This document shows, piece by piece, positions 9,249-18,984 of a stretch of 64,000 nt of DNA (position 1 is its first letter; each line of letters starts with the position of its first letter). Source of the DNA: Rhodobacter sp. Lineage in GTDB: Bacteria > Pseudomonadota > Alphaproteobacteria > Rhodobacterales > Rhodobacteraceae. The stretch covers positions 62,001-126,000 of the forward strand of contig JADJAB010000011.1 of assembly GCA_016704435.1 (NCBI GenBank), in the 5' to 3' direction. The notes under the pieces were generated by a model, which was not told where the DNA came from, made no database searches, and saw only the letters and a list, made by a program, of their open reading frames with translations. The translations under genes were made by a program, and so were the position numbers.

Positions 9249-10361
9249 ATGGGCTTTCTCGACATCTCGAACGTCACCAAATCCTACGGCGCGGTCGAAG
9301 TGCTGCACCGGGTCGACATCGCCGTCGACGAGGGTGAATTCCTGGTGCTTGTCGGCCCCTCGGGCTGCGGCAAGTCCACGCTCCTGAACATGATCGCGGG
9401 GCTGGAGGCGATCTCGGGCGGCGACATCTCGATCAAGGGCCGGGTTGTCAACGGGGTGCATCCGTCAAAGCGCAACATCGCCATGGTGTTCCAGTCTTAC
9501 GCGCTTTACCCCAACATGACTGTCGGCCAGAACATGACCTTCGGCCTGGAAATGCACGGCGTGCCCAAGCCGGAACGCGAACGCGCGCTGGCCGACGTGT
9601 CAAAGCTGTTGCAGATCGACCACCTTCTCGACCGCAAGCCCGGCCAGCTGTCGGGCGGCCAGCGCCAGCGCGTCGCGATGGGGCGGGCGCTGGTGCGCAA
9701 GCCCGACGTATTCCTGTTCGACGAGCCGCTGTCGAACCTGGACGCCAAGCTGCGCGTCGACATGCGGACCGAGATCAAGAAACTGCACCAGAAGCTGCGC
9801 ACCACCATCGTCTATGTCACCCATGACCAGATCGAGGCGATGACTCTTTCGACCCGCATCGCGGTGATGAACAAGGGCCATATCCAGCAGCTTGGCACCC
9901 CGAAAGAGATCTACGACACGCCGGCGAATCTCTTTGTCGCCACCTTCATGGGCAGCCCGGCAATGAACATCGTGCCGGCGCGGGTGGTCCTGCGGGCCGG
10001 CGTTCCCCATGCCCGCGTCACCGATGCGGACGGGGCAGAGACCTTCCTGCCTTTCAGCCAGCCGAACCTCACTGCCTGGGAAGGGCGCGAGATCCTGCTG
10101 GGCATCCGCCCAGAGGCGATCACCGATCCCGAAGGCGCCGACAGGGCCTCGGAGAATATCGTGGCGCTGCCCAACCGGGTGACCGTCACCGAACCCGCCG
10201 GGTCCGATACCTTCGTGACGATGACGCTGTCGGGGCGCGATATCGTCGCCCGCATGCGCGCGGACGCCAGCGTGGCCGAAGGGCAGGTCTTCGACTTTGC
10301 CGTGAACATGGAAAAGGCCGTGGCCTTCGACCCGGCGACCGAGGAACGGATCGCCCGCTGA
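9249..10361 (+). CDS. Sugar ABC transporter ATP-binding protein (MsmK/UgpC type)
   Basis: This 370-residue ATPase energises the importer encoded just upstream. Walker A is GPSGCGKST near residue 36, the Q-loop is in FQSYALYPNM, the signature is LSGGQRQR, and Walker B is VFLFDEPLSNLD. The C-terminal third is the OB-fold regulatory domain typical of carbohydrate uptake ATPases. The ATG at 9249 gives the normal start GFLDISNVTKSYG. Its stop overlaps the next ATG by one base. Confidence 0.9.
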   Translation: MGFLDISNVTKSYGAVEVLHRVDIAVDEGEFLVLVGPSGCGKSTLLNMIAGLEAISGGDISIKGRVVNGVHPSKRNIAMVFQSYALYPNMTVGQNMTFGLEMHGVPKPERERALADVSKLLQIDHLLDRKPGQLSGGQRQRVAMGRALVRKPDVFLFDEPLSNLDAKLRVDMRTEIKKLHQKLRTTIVYVTHDQIEAMTLSTRIAVMNKGHIQQLGTPKEIYDTPANLFVATFMGSPAMNIVPARVVLRAGVPHARVTDADGAETFLPFSQPNLTAWEGREILLGIRPEAITDPEGADRASENIVALPNRVTVTEPAGSDTFVTMTLSGRDIVARMRADASVAEGQVFDFAVNMEKAVAFDPATEERIAR

Positions 10362-11854
10362 TGCAGCCCGATGTCCTCATCATCGGCTCGGGCATGGGCG
10401 GGGCGACGCTGGCAGCGGGGCTTGCGCCTTCGGGCCGCCGCATCGTGATCGTGGAGCGCGGCGAGCGGCTGGAGGATTGCCCCGAGGCGCGCGATCCGGC
10501 GGCGATCTTCGGGCGTGGCCATTTCAAGCCGAAAGAGGTCTGGCACGATACCGACGGGCGCCCCTTCAACCCCGGCAACTATGCCTTTGTCGGCGGCAAT
10601 ACCAAGTTCTACGGCGCCGTCCTCTTGCGCTATCGCGAGGCCGATTTCCGCCCGTTGCGCCATATCGGCGGCACCACGCCCGGCTGGCCGATCGGCTACG
10701 GCGATCTGGAACCCTTCTACGGTAGGGCCGAGGCGCTGTATCGCGTGCGCGGCGATGCCTCGGCCGATCCGACCGAGCCGCCGCATTCCGCCGCCTACCC
10801 CTTCCCGCCGGTGCCGGACGAGTCTGACATCGCCACCCTGCGTCGCGCTCTTGTGGGCCAGGGCCTGCACGTCGCCTCGCTGCCACTGGGCATCGACCTT
10901 GACCGCTGGCTGGCCCGCGCGCCCACCACCTGGGACGCATTCCCCGACACCACCGGCGCCAAGTCCGATGCCGAAAGCTGCGGTCTGGCCACGGCGCTGC
11001 GCCACCCCAACGTCACGCTGCTGACCGGGGCCAAGGTCACCCGCTTGCTGGCACAAGGCCGCAAGATCACCGGGGTCGAGATCGACCGCAACGGCAGCCG
11101 CGAAACCCTGACCGCGCCGGTCGTCTGCCTTTGTGCCGGGGCGGTGATGTCGGCGGCGCTGCTGCTGGCCTCGGCCAATGACGATCACCCGCAGGGGCTG
11201 GCGAACCGGTCCGATCAGGTCGGGCGCAATTTCATGAACCACAATCTTTCGGGCGTGGTGGCCTACAACCCGCTGCGCCGGAATCGCTCGGTCTATGAGA
11301 AGACCATCCAGTTCAACGACTGGTATCTGACGGGCGGGCCGCAGGGCGAACCACTTGGCAACGTGCAGATGCTGGGCCGGATCACCGGGCCGATCCTTGC
11401 GGGCGAGGCCGGGCTGCCGCTGTGGCTGGCGCGGCACGTTGCGGACCGGTCGATCCATATCATGGCGATGTCCGAAGACCTGCCCGACCCGGAGTCGCGC
11501 GTGCTGTGGAAGAATGGCGGCGTGGTGCTGGACTGGCGGCGCACGAACCTGGCAGCGCATGACCTGCTGGTGAAAAAGCTGGGCCGCGCCATGCGCCGTG
11601 CGGGCTGGCCCATCGTGCTGTCGCGCGGCTTTCCGAAGTCGAAGCCCAGCCACCAATGCGGCACGGCGCGGATGGGCGCCGACCCGGCGGCATCGGTCGT
11701 GGATGCAAACCTGCGGGCGCATGACATTGAAAACCTCTATGTCGTCGATGCCTCGGTCCTGCCGACCTCGGCGGCGGTCAACCCTTCGCTGACCGTGGCG
11801 GCGCTGGCCTTGCGGGCGGCGGATCACATCCTGACGAGGGAGATCGCGGCATGA
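10361..11854 (+). CDS. GMC family FAD-dependent oxidoreductase (first)
   Basis: This 497-residue flavoprotein belongs to the glucose-methanol-choline family and would oxidise a hydroxyl group of a sugar or alcohol. The FAD-binding motif VLIIGSGMGGATLA is at the very N-terminus, and the C-terminal family motif surrounds HQCGTARMG and AAVNPSLTVAALALRAAD, which holds the catalytic histidine/asparagine region. There is no signal peptide, so it probably works in the cytoplasm on an imported substrate. It overlaps the ATPase by one base and the SDR by 4 bases. Confidence 0.85.
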   Translation: MQPDVLIIGSGMGGATLAAGLAPSGRRIVIVERGERLEDCPEARDPAAIFGRGHFKPKEVWHDTDGRPFNPGNYAFVGGNTKFYGAVLLRYREADFRPLRHIGGTTPGWPIGYGDLEPFYGRAEALYRVRGDASADPTEPPHSAAYPFPPVPDESDIATLRRALVGQGLHVASLPLGIDLDRWLARAPTTWDAFPDTTGAKSDAESCGLATALRHPNVTLLTGAKVTRLLAQGRKITGVEIDRNGSRETLTAPVVCLCAGAVMSAALLLASANDDHPQGLANRSDQVGRNFMNHNLSGVVAYNPLRRNRSVYEKTIQFNDWYLTGGPQGEPLGNVQMLGRITGPILAGEAGLPLWLARHVADRSIHIMAMSEDLPDPESRVLWKNGGVVLDWRRTNLAAHDLLVKKLGRAMRRAGWPIVLSRGFPKSKPSHQCGTARMGADPAASVVDANLRAHDIENLYVVDASVLPTSAAVNPSLTVAALALRAADHILTREIAA

Positions 11855-12609
11855 CCCCGCTTGCGCTTGTCACTGGCGGCCAGCAGGGCATCGGGCTTGG
11901 CATCGCGACCGCGCTTGCAGAGGCGGGCTTCCGCATCGCAATCGCCTCGCTTCCAGCCGCAGACGATCCGTCCGTGACCGGGGCGCTGGCCCGGCTTGGC
12001 CCCTCTGCCCGCTATTTCCAGCACGATCTGTCGCAGGTCGAGGTCGTGCCGGATCTGATCGACAGGGTCGAAGGCGAAATGGGGCCAATCTCGACCCTCG
12101 TGCAGAACGCCGGTGTTGCCGCCAAGGTGCGCGGCGACATGCTGACAATCACGCCCGAGGATTTCGACTTCGTCACCGGCATCAACCTGCGTGGCGCGTT
12201 CTTCTTGGCGCAGGAGGTGGCGAGGCGGATGCTCGGGCGCGGGAACGGTCCCTATCGGTCGATCATCTTCGTCACTTCGGCCTCGGCCCGGATGGCCAGT
12301 GTCGAGCGCGCCGACTACTGCATCTCGAAGGCGGGCGCGGCGATGGCGGCGCAGGCGCTGGCGCTTCGGCTTGCGCCCGACGGGATCGGGGTTTTCGAGA
12401 TGCGCCCCGGCATCATCGAAACCGGAATGACCGCCGGCGTGAAAGACGCCTACACCGCCCGGATCGAAGGCGGCCTGGTGCCCGCCGCCCGCTGGGGCCA
12501 GCCGGGCGATATCGGCGCGGCCGTCGTGCCGCTGGCCACCGGGCAGATGGCCTTTTCCACCGGGGCGGTGATCCCGGTCGATGGCGGCCTGTCGATCGAA
12601 AGGCTCTGA
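11851..12609 (+). CDS. Short-chain dehydrogenase/reductase, 3-oxoacyl reductase type
   Basis: This 252-residue classical SDR has the cofactor motif TGGQQGIG at residues 8-15, QNAGVA near residue 85, Ser143/Ser145 and the catalytic pair Tyr156 and Lys160 (YCISK). It would interconvert a carbonyl and an alcohol with NAD(P)H. The start overlaps the upstream GMC gene by 4 bases, and the next GMC gene begins 1 base after its stop, so it belongs firmly to this operon. The substrate is unknown. Confidence 0.85.
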   Translation: MTPLALVTGGQQGIGLGIATALAEAGFRIAIASLPAADDPSVTGALARLGPSARYFQHDLSQVEVVPDLIDRVEGEMGPISTLVQNAGVAAKVRGDMLTITPEDFDFVTGINLRGAFFLAQEVARRMLGRGNGPYRSIIFVTSASARMASVERADYCISKAGAAMAAQALALRLAPDGIGVFEMRPGIIETGMTAGVKDAYTARIEGGLVPAARWGQPGDIGAAVVPLATGQMAFSTGAVIPVDGGLSIERL

Positions 12610-12610
12610 C

Positions 12611-14193
12611 ATGGCGGAAAGCTACGACTTCATCATCATCGGCGGCGGCTCGGCGGGTTGTGTGCTGGCGGCGCGGCTGTCGGAAGACCCGGACACCCGC
12701 GTCCTGCTGCTGGAGGCGGGCGGGCGCGACCGCCATCCGTTCTATCACCTGCCCGCAGGCTTTGCGAAGATGACCAAGGGCATCGGCAGTTGGGGCTGGC
12801 AGACCGTGCCGCAGCGCCACATGAACGGCATGGCGATCCGCTATACCCAGGCCAGGGTGATCGGCGGCGGGTCGTCGATCAACGCCCAGATCTACACCCG
12901 CGGCGCTGCACAGGACTATGACGACTGGCGGCAGATGGGCTGCGCCGGCTGGGGCTATGACGATGTGCTGCCGTATTTCCGCAAGGCCGAGGACAACGAC
13001 ACCTGGGACAACCGCTTTCACGGCAAGGGCGGCCCCATGGGCGTGTCGAAACCCGCAGCCCCGCTTCCGATCTGCGAGGCGTATTTCAAGGCCGCCTGCC
13101 AGTTGGGCATTCCCTTCAACGATGACATGGCGGGAGAGCGGCAGGACGGCGTCGGCTATTACCAGCTGACGCAGCGCAATGTGCGCCGGTCGTCTGCCTC
13201 GATCGCCTATCTGAACCCGAACCGGGGGCGAGGGAATCTGACCATCCGCACCAGTGCGCAGGTGCTGCGGATCGTGGTCGAGAACCACCGCGCCGTGGGG
13301 GTGGAGATGCCCGAAGGTGTGATCCGGGCGGAGGCCGAGGTGATCCTTGCCTCGGGCGCCATCGGCTCGCCCCGGCTCTTGCAACTGTCGGGCATCGGCC
13401 CGGCGGATCATCTGGCGGAGCTTGGCATCCCGGTAGTGCTGGACCAGCCGCAGGTGGGGGCGAACCTGCAAGATCACCTCGACCTTTTCGTGATCGCCGA
13501 ATGCACCGGCCCGCATACCTATGACCGTTATGCCAAACCGCATTGGTCGGCGCTGGCGGGGCTGCAATACCTGCTGATGCGCAGGGGTCCGGTGGCTTCG
13601 TCGCTGTTCGAGACCGGAGGGTTCTGGTATGCCGACGCCGACGCGCGGTCGCCCGACATCCAGTTCCACCTGGCCTCGGCTCGGGGATCGAGGCGGGGGT
13701 GGCGGCCATGCCGCAGGGCGGGGTCACGCTGAATTCGGCCTATCTGCGGCCGCGGTCACGCGGCACGGTGCGGCTGGCCAGCGCCGACCCCGCAGCCGCG
13801 CCGCTGATCGACCCGAACTACTGGGCCGATCCGCATGACCGGGAAATGTCGATCCGCGGCCTCAAGCTGGCGCAAGAGATCATGCGGCAGGATGCGCTCA
13901 AGCCCTTCGTCAAGGCCGAGCGGCTGCCGGGGCCAGAGGTGCGGACGGAGGACGACTATTTCCGCTATGCCTGCGCCCATGCCAAGACCGACCACCACCC
14001 CGCCGGCACCTGCCGCATGGGGATCGACCCCGGCGCCGTGGTGGACCCCGAGCTGCGGTTCAACGGGATCGCGGCGCTGCGGGTGATCGACGCGTCGATC
14101 ATGCCGGCCCTCGTGTCGTCGAACACCAACGCCACCGCGATCATGATCGGCGAAAAGGGTGCCGATCTGATCCGTCTTGCCCATGGGATATGA
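12611..14193 (+). pseudogene. GMC oxidoreductase, choline-dehydrogenase-like (second), frameshifted
   Basis: The second GMC flavoenzyme has the FAD motif FIIIGGGSAGCVLAARL at its start, the GMC signature ARVIGGGSSINAQIYTRG, and the active-site histidine in HHPAGTCRMG near the end. The frame breaks at about 13672 in CACCTGGCCTCGG; one extra G restores PDIQFHL followed by GLGSGIEAG and gives 527 residues, a normal length. This is probably a consensus error in a G pair, although a recent real mutation is possible. It sits 1 base after the SDR and would act on a related alcohol. Confidence 0.8.
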
Positions 14194-14196
14194 CCG

Positions 14197-14505
14197 ATGA
14201 TCCGCCACATCGTCCTGATCCGCTTTCGCGCGGATGTGTCCGAACCCACCATTGCCGCGATCTTTGCCGACCTGCGGGCGATCCATGGCAAGGTGCCGGG
14301 CCTGGCCGACATCCGCGCCGGGAAGAGCGAAAGCCCCGAGCAGATCGAGCGCGGCTACCTGCACGGCTTCACCGTCGATTTCGATGGCTGGCCGGCCCTT
14401 GCCGCCTATCAGGACCACCCCGATCACCGCCGGGTTGGTGCCGCCCTTGTCGCCCATGCCGAAGGCGGGCTGGACGGGATCCTTGTCTTTGACCTGCCCT
14501 GTTGA
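14197..14505 (+). CDS. Dabb (stress-responsive A/B barrel) domain protein
   Basis: This 102-residue protein carries a single Dabb ferredoxin-like domain. The start MIRHIVLIRFR is the typical first beta strand, and DHPDHRRVGAAL is the usual helix toward the end. Members are small dimeric proteins; some are catalytic, many have no assigned role. It starts 3 bases after the GMC stop and abuts the DUF993 gene, so it may handle a reactive intermediate of the same pathway. Confidence 0.75.
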   Translation: MIRHIVLIRFRADVSEPTIAAIFADLRAIHGKVPGLADIRAGKSESPEQIERGYLHGFTVDFDGWPALAAYQDHPDHRRVGAALVAHAEGGLDGILVFDLPC

Positions 14506-14516
14506 AAGCCGCCCCG

Positions 14517-15685
14517 ATGCTGACGCTGCCGACATTCGCCAACACGCTGGAACCCTATCGCCAGACCGGCACGCCGCTGGTGCCGCGCGCGCCCAAGGTG
14601 GCGCTGACCCGCACCGCCTTTGCCGCCGCCCATGTCGTCAGCGATGCCTTGCGTGAGCGGAACCCCTGGGATACCCGCCCGGCGGTGGATTGGGAGGCGA
14701 CGCTGGCCTTCCGCAGCCGGCTTTGGGACCAGGGCCTGCACCTGGCCGAGGCGATGGATACCGCACAGCGCGGCATGGGCGTCGATTGGCCCACCGCGCT
14801 GGAGATGATCCAGCGCACCATGGTCGCGGCCAGGGCCCACCCGATGCGCCCGCGCGTGGCCTGTGGTGCGGGCACCGACCACCTGCCGCTGACCGCCCTG
14901 ACCACCGACGATGCGATCCGCGCCGCCTGAGACGCAGGCCGAGGCGATCGAGGCGGCGGGCGGGCAACTGATCCTGATGGCCTCGCGCGCGTTCCCGGCG
15001 ATGGGGGCGAAGGCGGCCGATTACCACGCCGTCTATCGCGGCTTGATCGACGGTGCCGCGCAGCCGGTGATCCTGCACTGGCTGGGCGAGATGTTCGATC
15101 GGGGCCTGGCGGGTTACTGGGGCAGCGCCGATGTGGCCGAGGCCAGCGATTTGGTCCTGTCGCTGATCGCCGAGAACCCGGCCAGGGTGGACGGCATCAA
15201 GATATCGCTGCTGGATCAGGCCCATGAAGAGGCGTTTCGGGCCCGGCTGCCCAATGGCGTCCGGCTTTATACCGGCGACGATTTCAACTACGCGCCGCTG
15301 ATTGCGGGCGATGGCACGCATCATTCGCACGCGCTGCTGGGCATCTTTGCCGCCATCGCCCCCGCTGCCTCGCAGGCGCTGGAGGCCCTCGCTCTGGGCG
15401 ACCGCGCCAGCTATGACCGGCTTCTGGCCCCTCACCGTGCCACTGTCGCGCGAGATCTTTCGCGCGCCCACCCGGTTCTACAAGGCAGGCATCGCCTTTC
15501 TTGCCTGGCTGAACGGCCATCAAAGCCATTTCATCATGCCCGCCGGCTTTCAGTCGTCGCGCGACATCGTCCATTATGCGCAAGTCTTTCGCCTTGCCGA
15601 TCAGGCCGGGCTGCTGGCGATCCCCGATCTGGCCGAGGCGCGGATGCGGGTCTTGCTGGACCTTCACGGGGTGGCGCAGGACTAG
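14517..15685 (+). pseudogene. DUF993 aldolase-like protein, two frameshifts
   Basis: DUF993 proteins are TIM barrels related to dihydrodipicolinate synthase, with unproven activity. The sequence is spread over three frames: TLPTFANTLEPYRQTG to the stop at 14928-14930, then AEAIEAAGGQLILMASRA up to about 15430, then PLSREIFRAPTRFYKAGIA to the stop at 15685. The breaks are in GCCTGAGACG (about 14928) and GGCCCCTCACCG (about 15427-15436). Repairing both gives about 389 residues, the usual family length. The start could also be the TTG at 14502. The gene ends 3 bases before the LacI gene. Confidence 0.72.
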
Positions 15686-15688
15686 AGG

Positions 15689-16690
15689 ATGGAGCGCAGG
15701 CCAACCATCATCGACGTGGCGCGGCAGGCAGGGGTGTCGAAGTCGACCGTCAGCCTGGTCTTGCAGAACAGCCCGGCCGTCCGAAAGGAAACCCGCGACG
15801 AGGTGCGCCGGGCGATGGTCGAGATCGGCTATCTCTACAACCGCGCCGCCGCAAACCTGCGTTCGGCGAATGTCGGGCTGATCGGCCTTGTCATCAACGA
15901 CCTGCGCAATCCGTTCTTCACCGAATTCGCCACCTCGGTGCAGATGGCACTGTCGGCGCGCGGCTACGCAACGGTGCTGGCCAACACCGACGAAGACCCG
16001 CAGCTTCAGGCGCAAGTGGTTTCCGCCATGATCGAGCATGGTGTCTCGGCCCTGATCGTGTCGCCGGCCTACGGCCAGGAAGAGGCGACCTTCGGCGTGA
16101 TCGAACGCGCCGGGGTTCCCGCCCTTCAGGTGCTGCGTCAGGTCGTGGACACGGGCCGCTTTCCCTTTGCCGCGCCGGATTACGAACGCGGTGGCCGGCT
16201 TGCCGCCGAGCACCTTCTTGCCAAGGGCGCGCGACGGATCGCCTTTGTCGGCGGGTTCGAAGGCCGAGCGGTGACCCGGCGCCGGATGGCAGGCTACCTG
16301 GCCGCGCTGGGTGAGGCCGGGATCGGGCCGATCGTCCTGCCGGGCCGCCCCGGCCGGGCCTTCGGTCGCGAAGCCGCCCGCCGCCTGGTCACCGACTTCG
16401 CCGAGGTCGATGCGGTGATCTGCTTCAACGATCTCGTGGCACTTGGCCTGTTGTCGGGCTGCGCCGAGATCGGGCGCAAGGTCGGTCAGGCCTTCATGGT
16501 GGTCGGCTTCGACGACATCGAGGATTGCGCCCAGGTCTGGCCCGGCCTCACCACGGTCAGTTGCGGCATCGACCGCTTTGGTCAGGTCATGGCGGAAACC
16601 GTCCTGGCCTGGCTGGAAGAGGGAAAGCCGCCGCCGGCCGAAGCCCTCTCGCCGGTAAAGCTGATCCTGCGGGCCTCGACGAACGATTGA
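15689..16690 (+). CDS. LacI family transcriptional regulator
   Basis: This 333-residue regulator has the LacI helix-turn-helix at the N-terminus (TIIDVARQAGVSKSTVSLVL, residues 6-25), followed by a hinge and a periplasmic-binding-type sugar domain. It is the last gene of the plus-strand operon and probably controls it in response to the imported substrate or an intermediate. The inverted repeat near 135-179 is a candidate binding site. The stop lies 12 bases from the convergent soxH-like gene. Confidence 0.88.
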   Translation: MERRPTIIDVARQAGVSKSTVSLVLQNSPAVRKETRDEVRRAMVEIGYLYNRAAANLRSANVGLIGLVINDLRNPFFTEFATSVQMALSARGYATVLANTDEDPQLQAQVVSAMIEHGVSALIVSPAYGQEEATFGVIERAGVPALQVLRQVVDTGRFPFAAPDYERGGRLAAEHLLAKGARRIAFVGGFEGRAVTRRRMAGYLAALGEAGIGPIVLPGRPGRAFGREAARRLVTDFAEVDAVICFNDLVALGLLSGCAEIGRKVGQAFMVVGFDDIEDCAQVWPGLTTVSCGIDRFGQVMAETVLAWLEEGKPPPAEALSPVKLILRASTND

Positions 16691-16702
16691 CCGGGCAAGG
16701 CG

Positions 16703-17614
16703 TCATGCGTCCTCGACAAAGCGATAGCCGGTATCGGCCTTTTCGGCCCGGCCGATGCCACCGCCGGGCAGGTGATAGCCGATGATGGCATATTTCCCGG
16801 CTGTCAGCTGATCCAGCAGCGCAACCCGCGTTGCCGCCGCCAGATCCTTGTCCTGGTCCGAGCCCGAGGGCCATTCCGGTCGCTCGAACCCGACGTGATG
16901 GTTGCCGATGCAGTCGCCCAGCACCATCACCGGGTCCGGCCCGGCGATCTCGAACGCCAGATGCCCCGGTGTATGGCCGGGGGTCAGCCGCGCGGCGATG
17001 CCGGGCAGGGGTTCTTCGCCATCGGCCAGCAGTCGGACGGTCTCGGCGACTACCCCAAGCCGCCGTGCTGCGCCCACCGCAAAGGTGGTGCGCGCCTCGC
17101 CGATCGTGGTCACCGTGTCGGGGTTGGTCCAATAGTCGAATTCGGCTTGCCCGATCATGTGCTCGGCATTCGCGAAGACCGGCTCGTCGAAGTCGTCCAG
17201 CAGGCCCCAGAGATGGTCGGGGTGGCCGTGGGTGAAAAGGACATGGGTGACGTCTTCGGGCGTCAACTCCAACGCCACCAGCGCCTCGGCCAGTTCGCCG
17301 GCCGATGGCTGGAAATCCGGACCGGCGCCGACGTCGAACAGCACCGTGTTGGTGCCGTCGCGCAGAAGAGTGACGTTGCAGGGCGGCGTCAGCTGATCGG
17401 TCGGCAGGCCGTATTTTTCGACGATGGCCTGCATTTCCTCCTGCGGCATGCCACCCAGGATGAAATCGCCCGGCAAGACGAGGTTGCCATCCGACAGCGT
17501 GTCGATCCGCGTGGTGCCCAGCGTCAGCGTGCTGGCGGCCCACAGGCGGTGTGGTGCAAGCGGCGCGGCCAGCGCAGCGGCGGCGGTGGTCAGGACACGG
17601 CGGCGGGTCAGCAT
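16703..17614 (-). CDS. soxH: SoxH-like periplasmic metallo-beta-lactamase-fold hydrolase
   Basis: This 303-residue protein starts with a Tat signal (LTRRRVLTTAAAALAAP) and has the metallo-beta-lactamase metal motif FTHGHPDH, followed by LTPGHTPGH and GDCIGNHH. In Paracoccus the sox cluster ends with soxG and soxH, both of this fold, and this gene occupies the soxH place behind soxF. The role is unproven; SoxH is not essential for thiosulfate oxidation. soxG is not seen. The assignment rests on position, Tat signal and fold; other secreted MBL hydrolases look alike. Confidence 0.65.
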   Translation of the reverse strand: MLTRRRVLTTAAAALAAPLAPHRLWAASTLTLGTTRIDTLSDGNLVLPGDFILGGMPQEEMQAIVEKYGLPTDQLTPPCNVTLLRDGTNTVLFDVGAGPDFQPSAGELAEALVALELTPEDVTHVLFTHGHPDHLWGLLDDFDEPVFANAEHMIGQAEFDYWTNPDTVTTIGEARTTFAVGAARRLGVVAETVRLLADGEEPLPGIAARLTPGHTPGHLAFEIAGPDPVMVLGDCIGNHHVGFERPEWPSGSDQDKDLAAATRVALLDQLTAGKYAIIGYHLPGGGIGRAEKADTGYRFVEDA

Positions 17615-17669
17615 GGCAGGGGCCTTTCTGTTGGGTGCAGGCGCCTTCCGGTCGCCTGCGCGCGATGTG

Positions 17670-18932
17670 TCAGCCGAAGATGTCGGCGGTGATGCCGGCA
17701 TACCAGCCGAGCGATTCCTGGTAGGTCGCCTTGCGCAAGGCAGCATCCTCGCCGGTGGCCGAGATGAAGCTGTCGACCGAGGCGATCTTTTCTGGCGTGG
17801 GTTCATACGATGCACCCACCTTGACCCCATCCTCCGGCGCGATCAGCGACCAGCAGGTGTTGGAATACCTCGCCGGAAAAACCTTGGAGCCGGCAAGCTC
17901 TCCGCGGATCGCCATGGCGGCAACCTTGGCCTGGGAATTGGCCGAGAAACCGGATTTCGGCATGTCGCCCTGCGCCGATGAATCGCCCAGCACGAAGATC
18001 GTTTCATCTACCTTGGATTTCATCGAGTCGGGATGAACCGGCGCCCAGCCGCTGTCATCCGTCACCCCGGCAAGGGCGGCGATCCTGCCCGCCATCTGGC
18101 CGGGAATGACGTTGCAGCAATCGACCTTCATGACCTCGCCGTCGACGACGACTTCCATCGTCCCGGGCCGCACCTCGATGTTGTTGCCGCCGAAATCGGG
18201 GCCGATCCAGTCGACCATGCCATTGTAATGCTTGCCCCAGCCTTCCTCGAACAGCGCCTGTTTCGAGAACTTGTCCTTCGGGTCCAGCACCAGAATCTTT
18301 GCCGTCGGGTTCCGTTCCTTCAGCACATGGGCGACCATGCTGATCCGCTCATAAGGGCCCGGCGGGCAGCGATAGGGGTTGGGGGGCGCGACCATGGCGA
18401 AAGTGCCGCCTTGGGGCATCGCGTCGACCTTCTGCCGCAAGAGCTGGGTCTGCGGCCCGGCCTTGTAGGCATGCGGCATCACCTCGGCCGCATCCAGCGA
18501 CCAGCCCGGCACCGAGCCGTCCTTGAAGTCGATGCCGGGCGACAGCACCAGCCGGTCCCAGGTCAGCACCTGACCACCCGCCAGCGTGACGGTGCGCGCG
18601 TCGCGGTCGACGCCGGTGGCCATGTCGTTGATGACCGTGACGCCGCCGCCCGACAGCTTGTCATAGCCGTGCTGCAGGCTTTCGAAGTCGCGAAAGCCGC
18701 CGAGGTAGAGGTTGGAGAAAAAGCAGGTGGTGTAGATCGGGTTCGCCTCGACCAGGGTGACGTCGATGGCGCCGTCGCTGTCCTTGGCGATGTAGCGCGC
18801 GGCGGTGGCCCCGCCTGCGCCGCCGCCGATCACGACGACCCTGGGTTTCGCCTGACCCCAGACCATCGGGGCCGCCAGTAAAGCCCCGGTCGCGATGCCG
18901 GAGCCGATGAAATGGCGTCTGCTGAGTGTCAT
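17670..18932 (-). CDS. soxF: SoxF, sulfide dehydrogenase flavoprotein subunit
   Basis: This 420-residue Tat-exported flavoprotein (signal LSRRHFIGSGIATGALL) pairs with SoxE as flavocytochrome c sulfide dehydrogenase in the periplasm. The FAD motif VVVIGGGAGGATAARYI is near residue 32, and the cysteine in YTTCFFSN matches the residue that binds flavin covalently in FccB. Further conserved stretches are CPPGPYER and NTCWSL. Length is normal. It is transcribed after soxE and supports oxidation of sulfide. Confidence 0.9.
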   Translation of the reverse strand: MTLSRRHFIGSGIATGALLAAPMVWGQAKPRVVVIGGGAGGATAARYIAKDSDGAIDVTLVEANPIYTTCFFSNLYLGGFRDFESLQHGYDKLSGGGVTVINDMATGVDRDARTVTLAGGQVLTWDRLVLSPGIDFKDGSVPGWSLDAAEVMPHAYKAGPQTQLLRQKVDAMPQGGTFAMVAPPNPYRCPPGPYERISMVAHVLKERNPTAKILVLDPKDKFSKQALFEEGWGKHYNGMVDWIGPDFGGNNIEVRPGTMEVVVDGEVMKVDCCNVIPGQMAGRIAALAGVTDDSGWAPVHPDSMKSKVDETIFVLGDSSAQGDMPKSGFSANSQAKVAAMAIRGELAGSKVFPARYSNTCWSLIAPEDGVKVGASYEPTPEKIASVDSFISATGEDAALRKATYQESLGWYAGITADIFG

Positions 18933-18984
18933 GAGTCGTTCCTCCCGTTAATGCTCTCGTGCCGTGGCGGGCCCGCGCTTCCTG

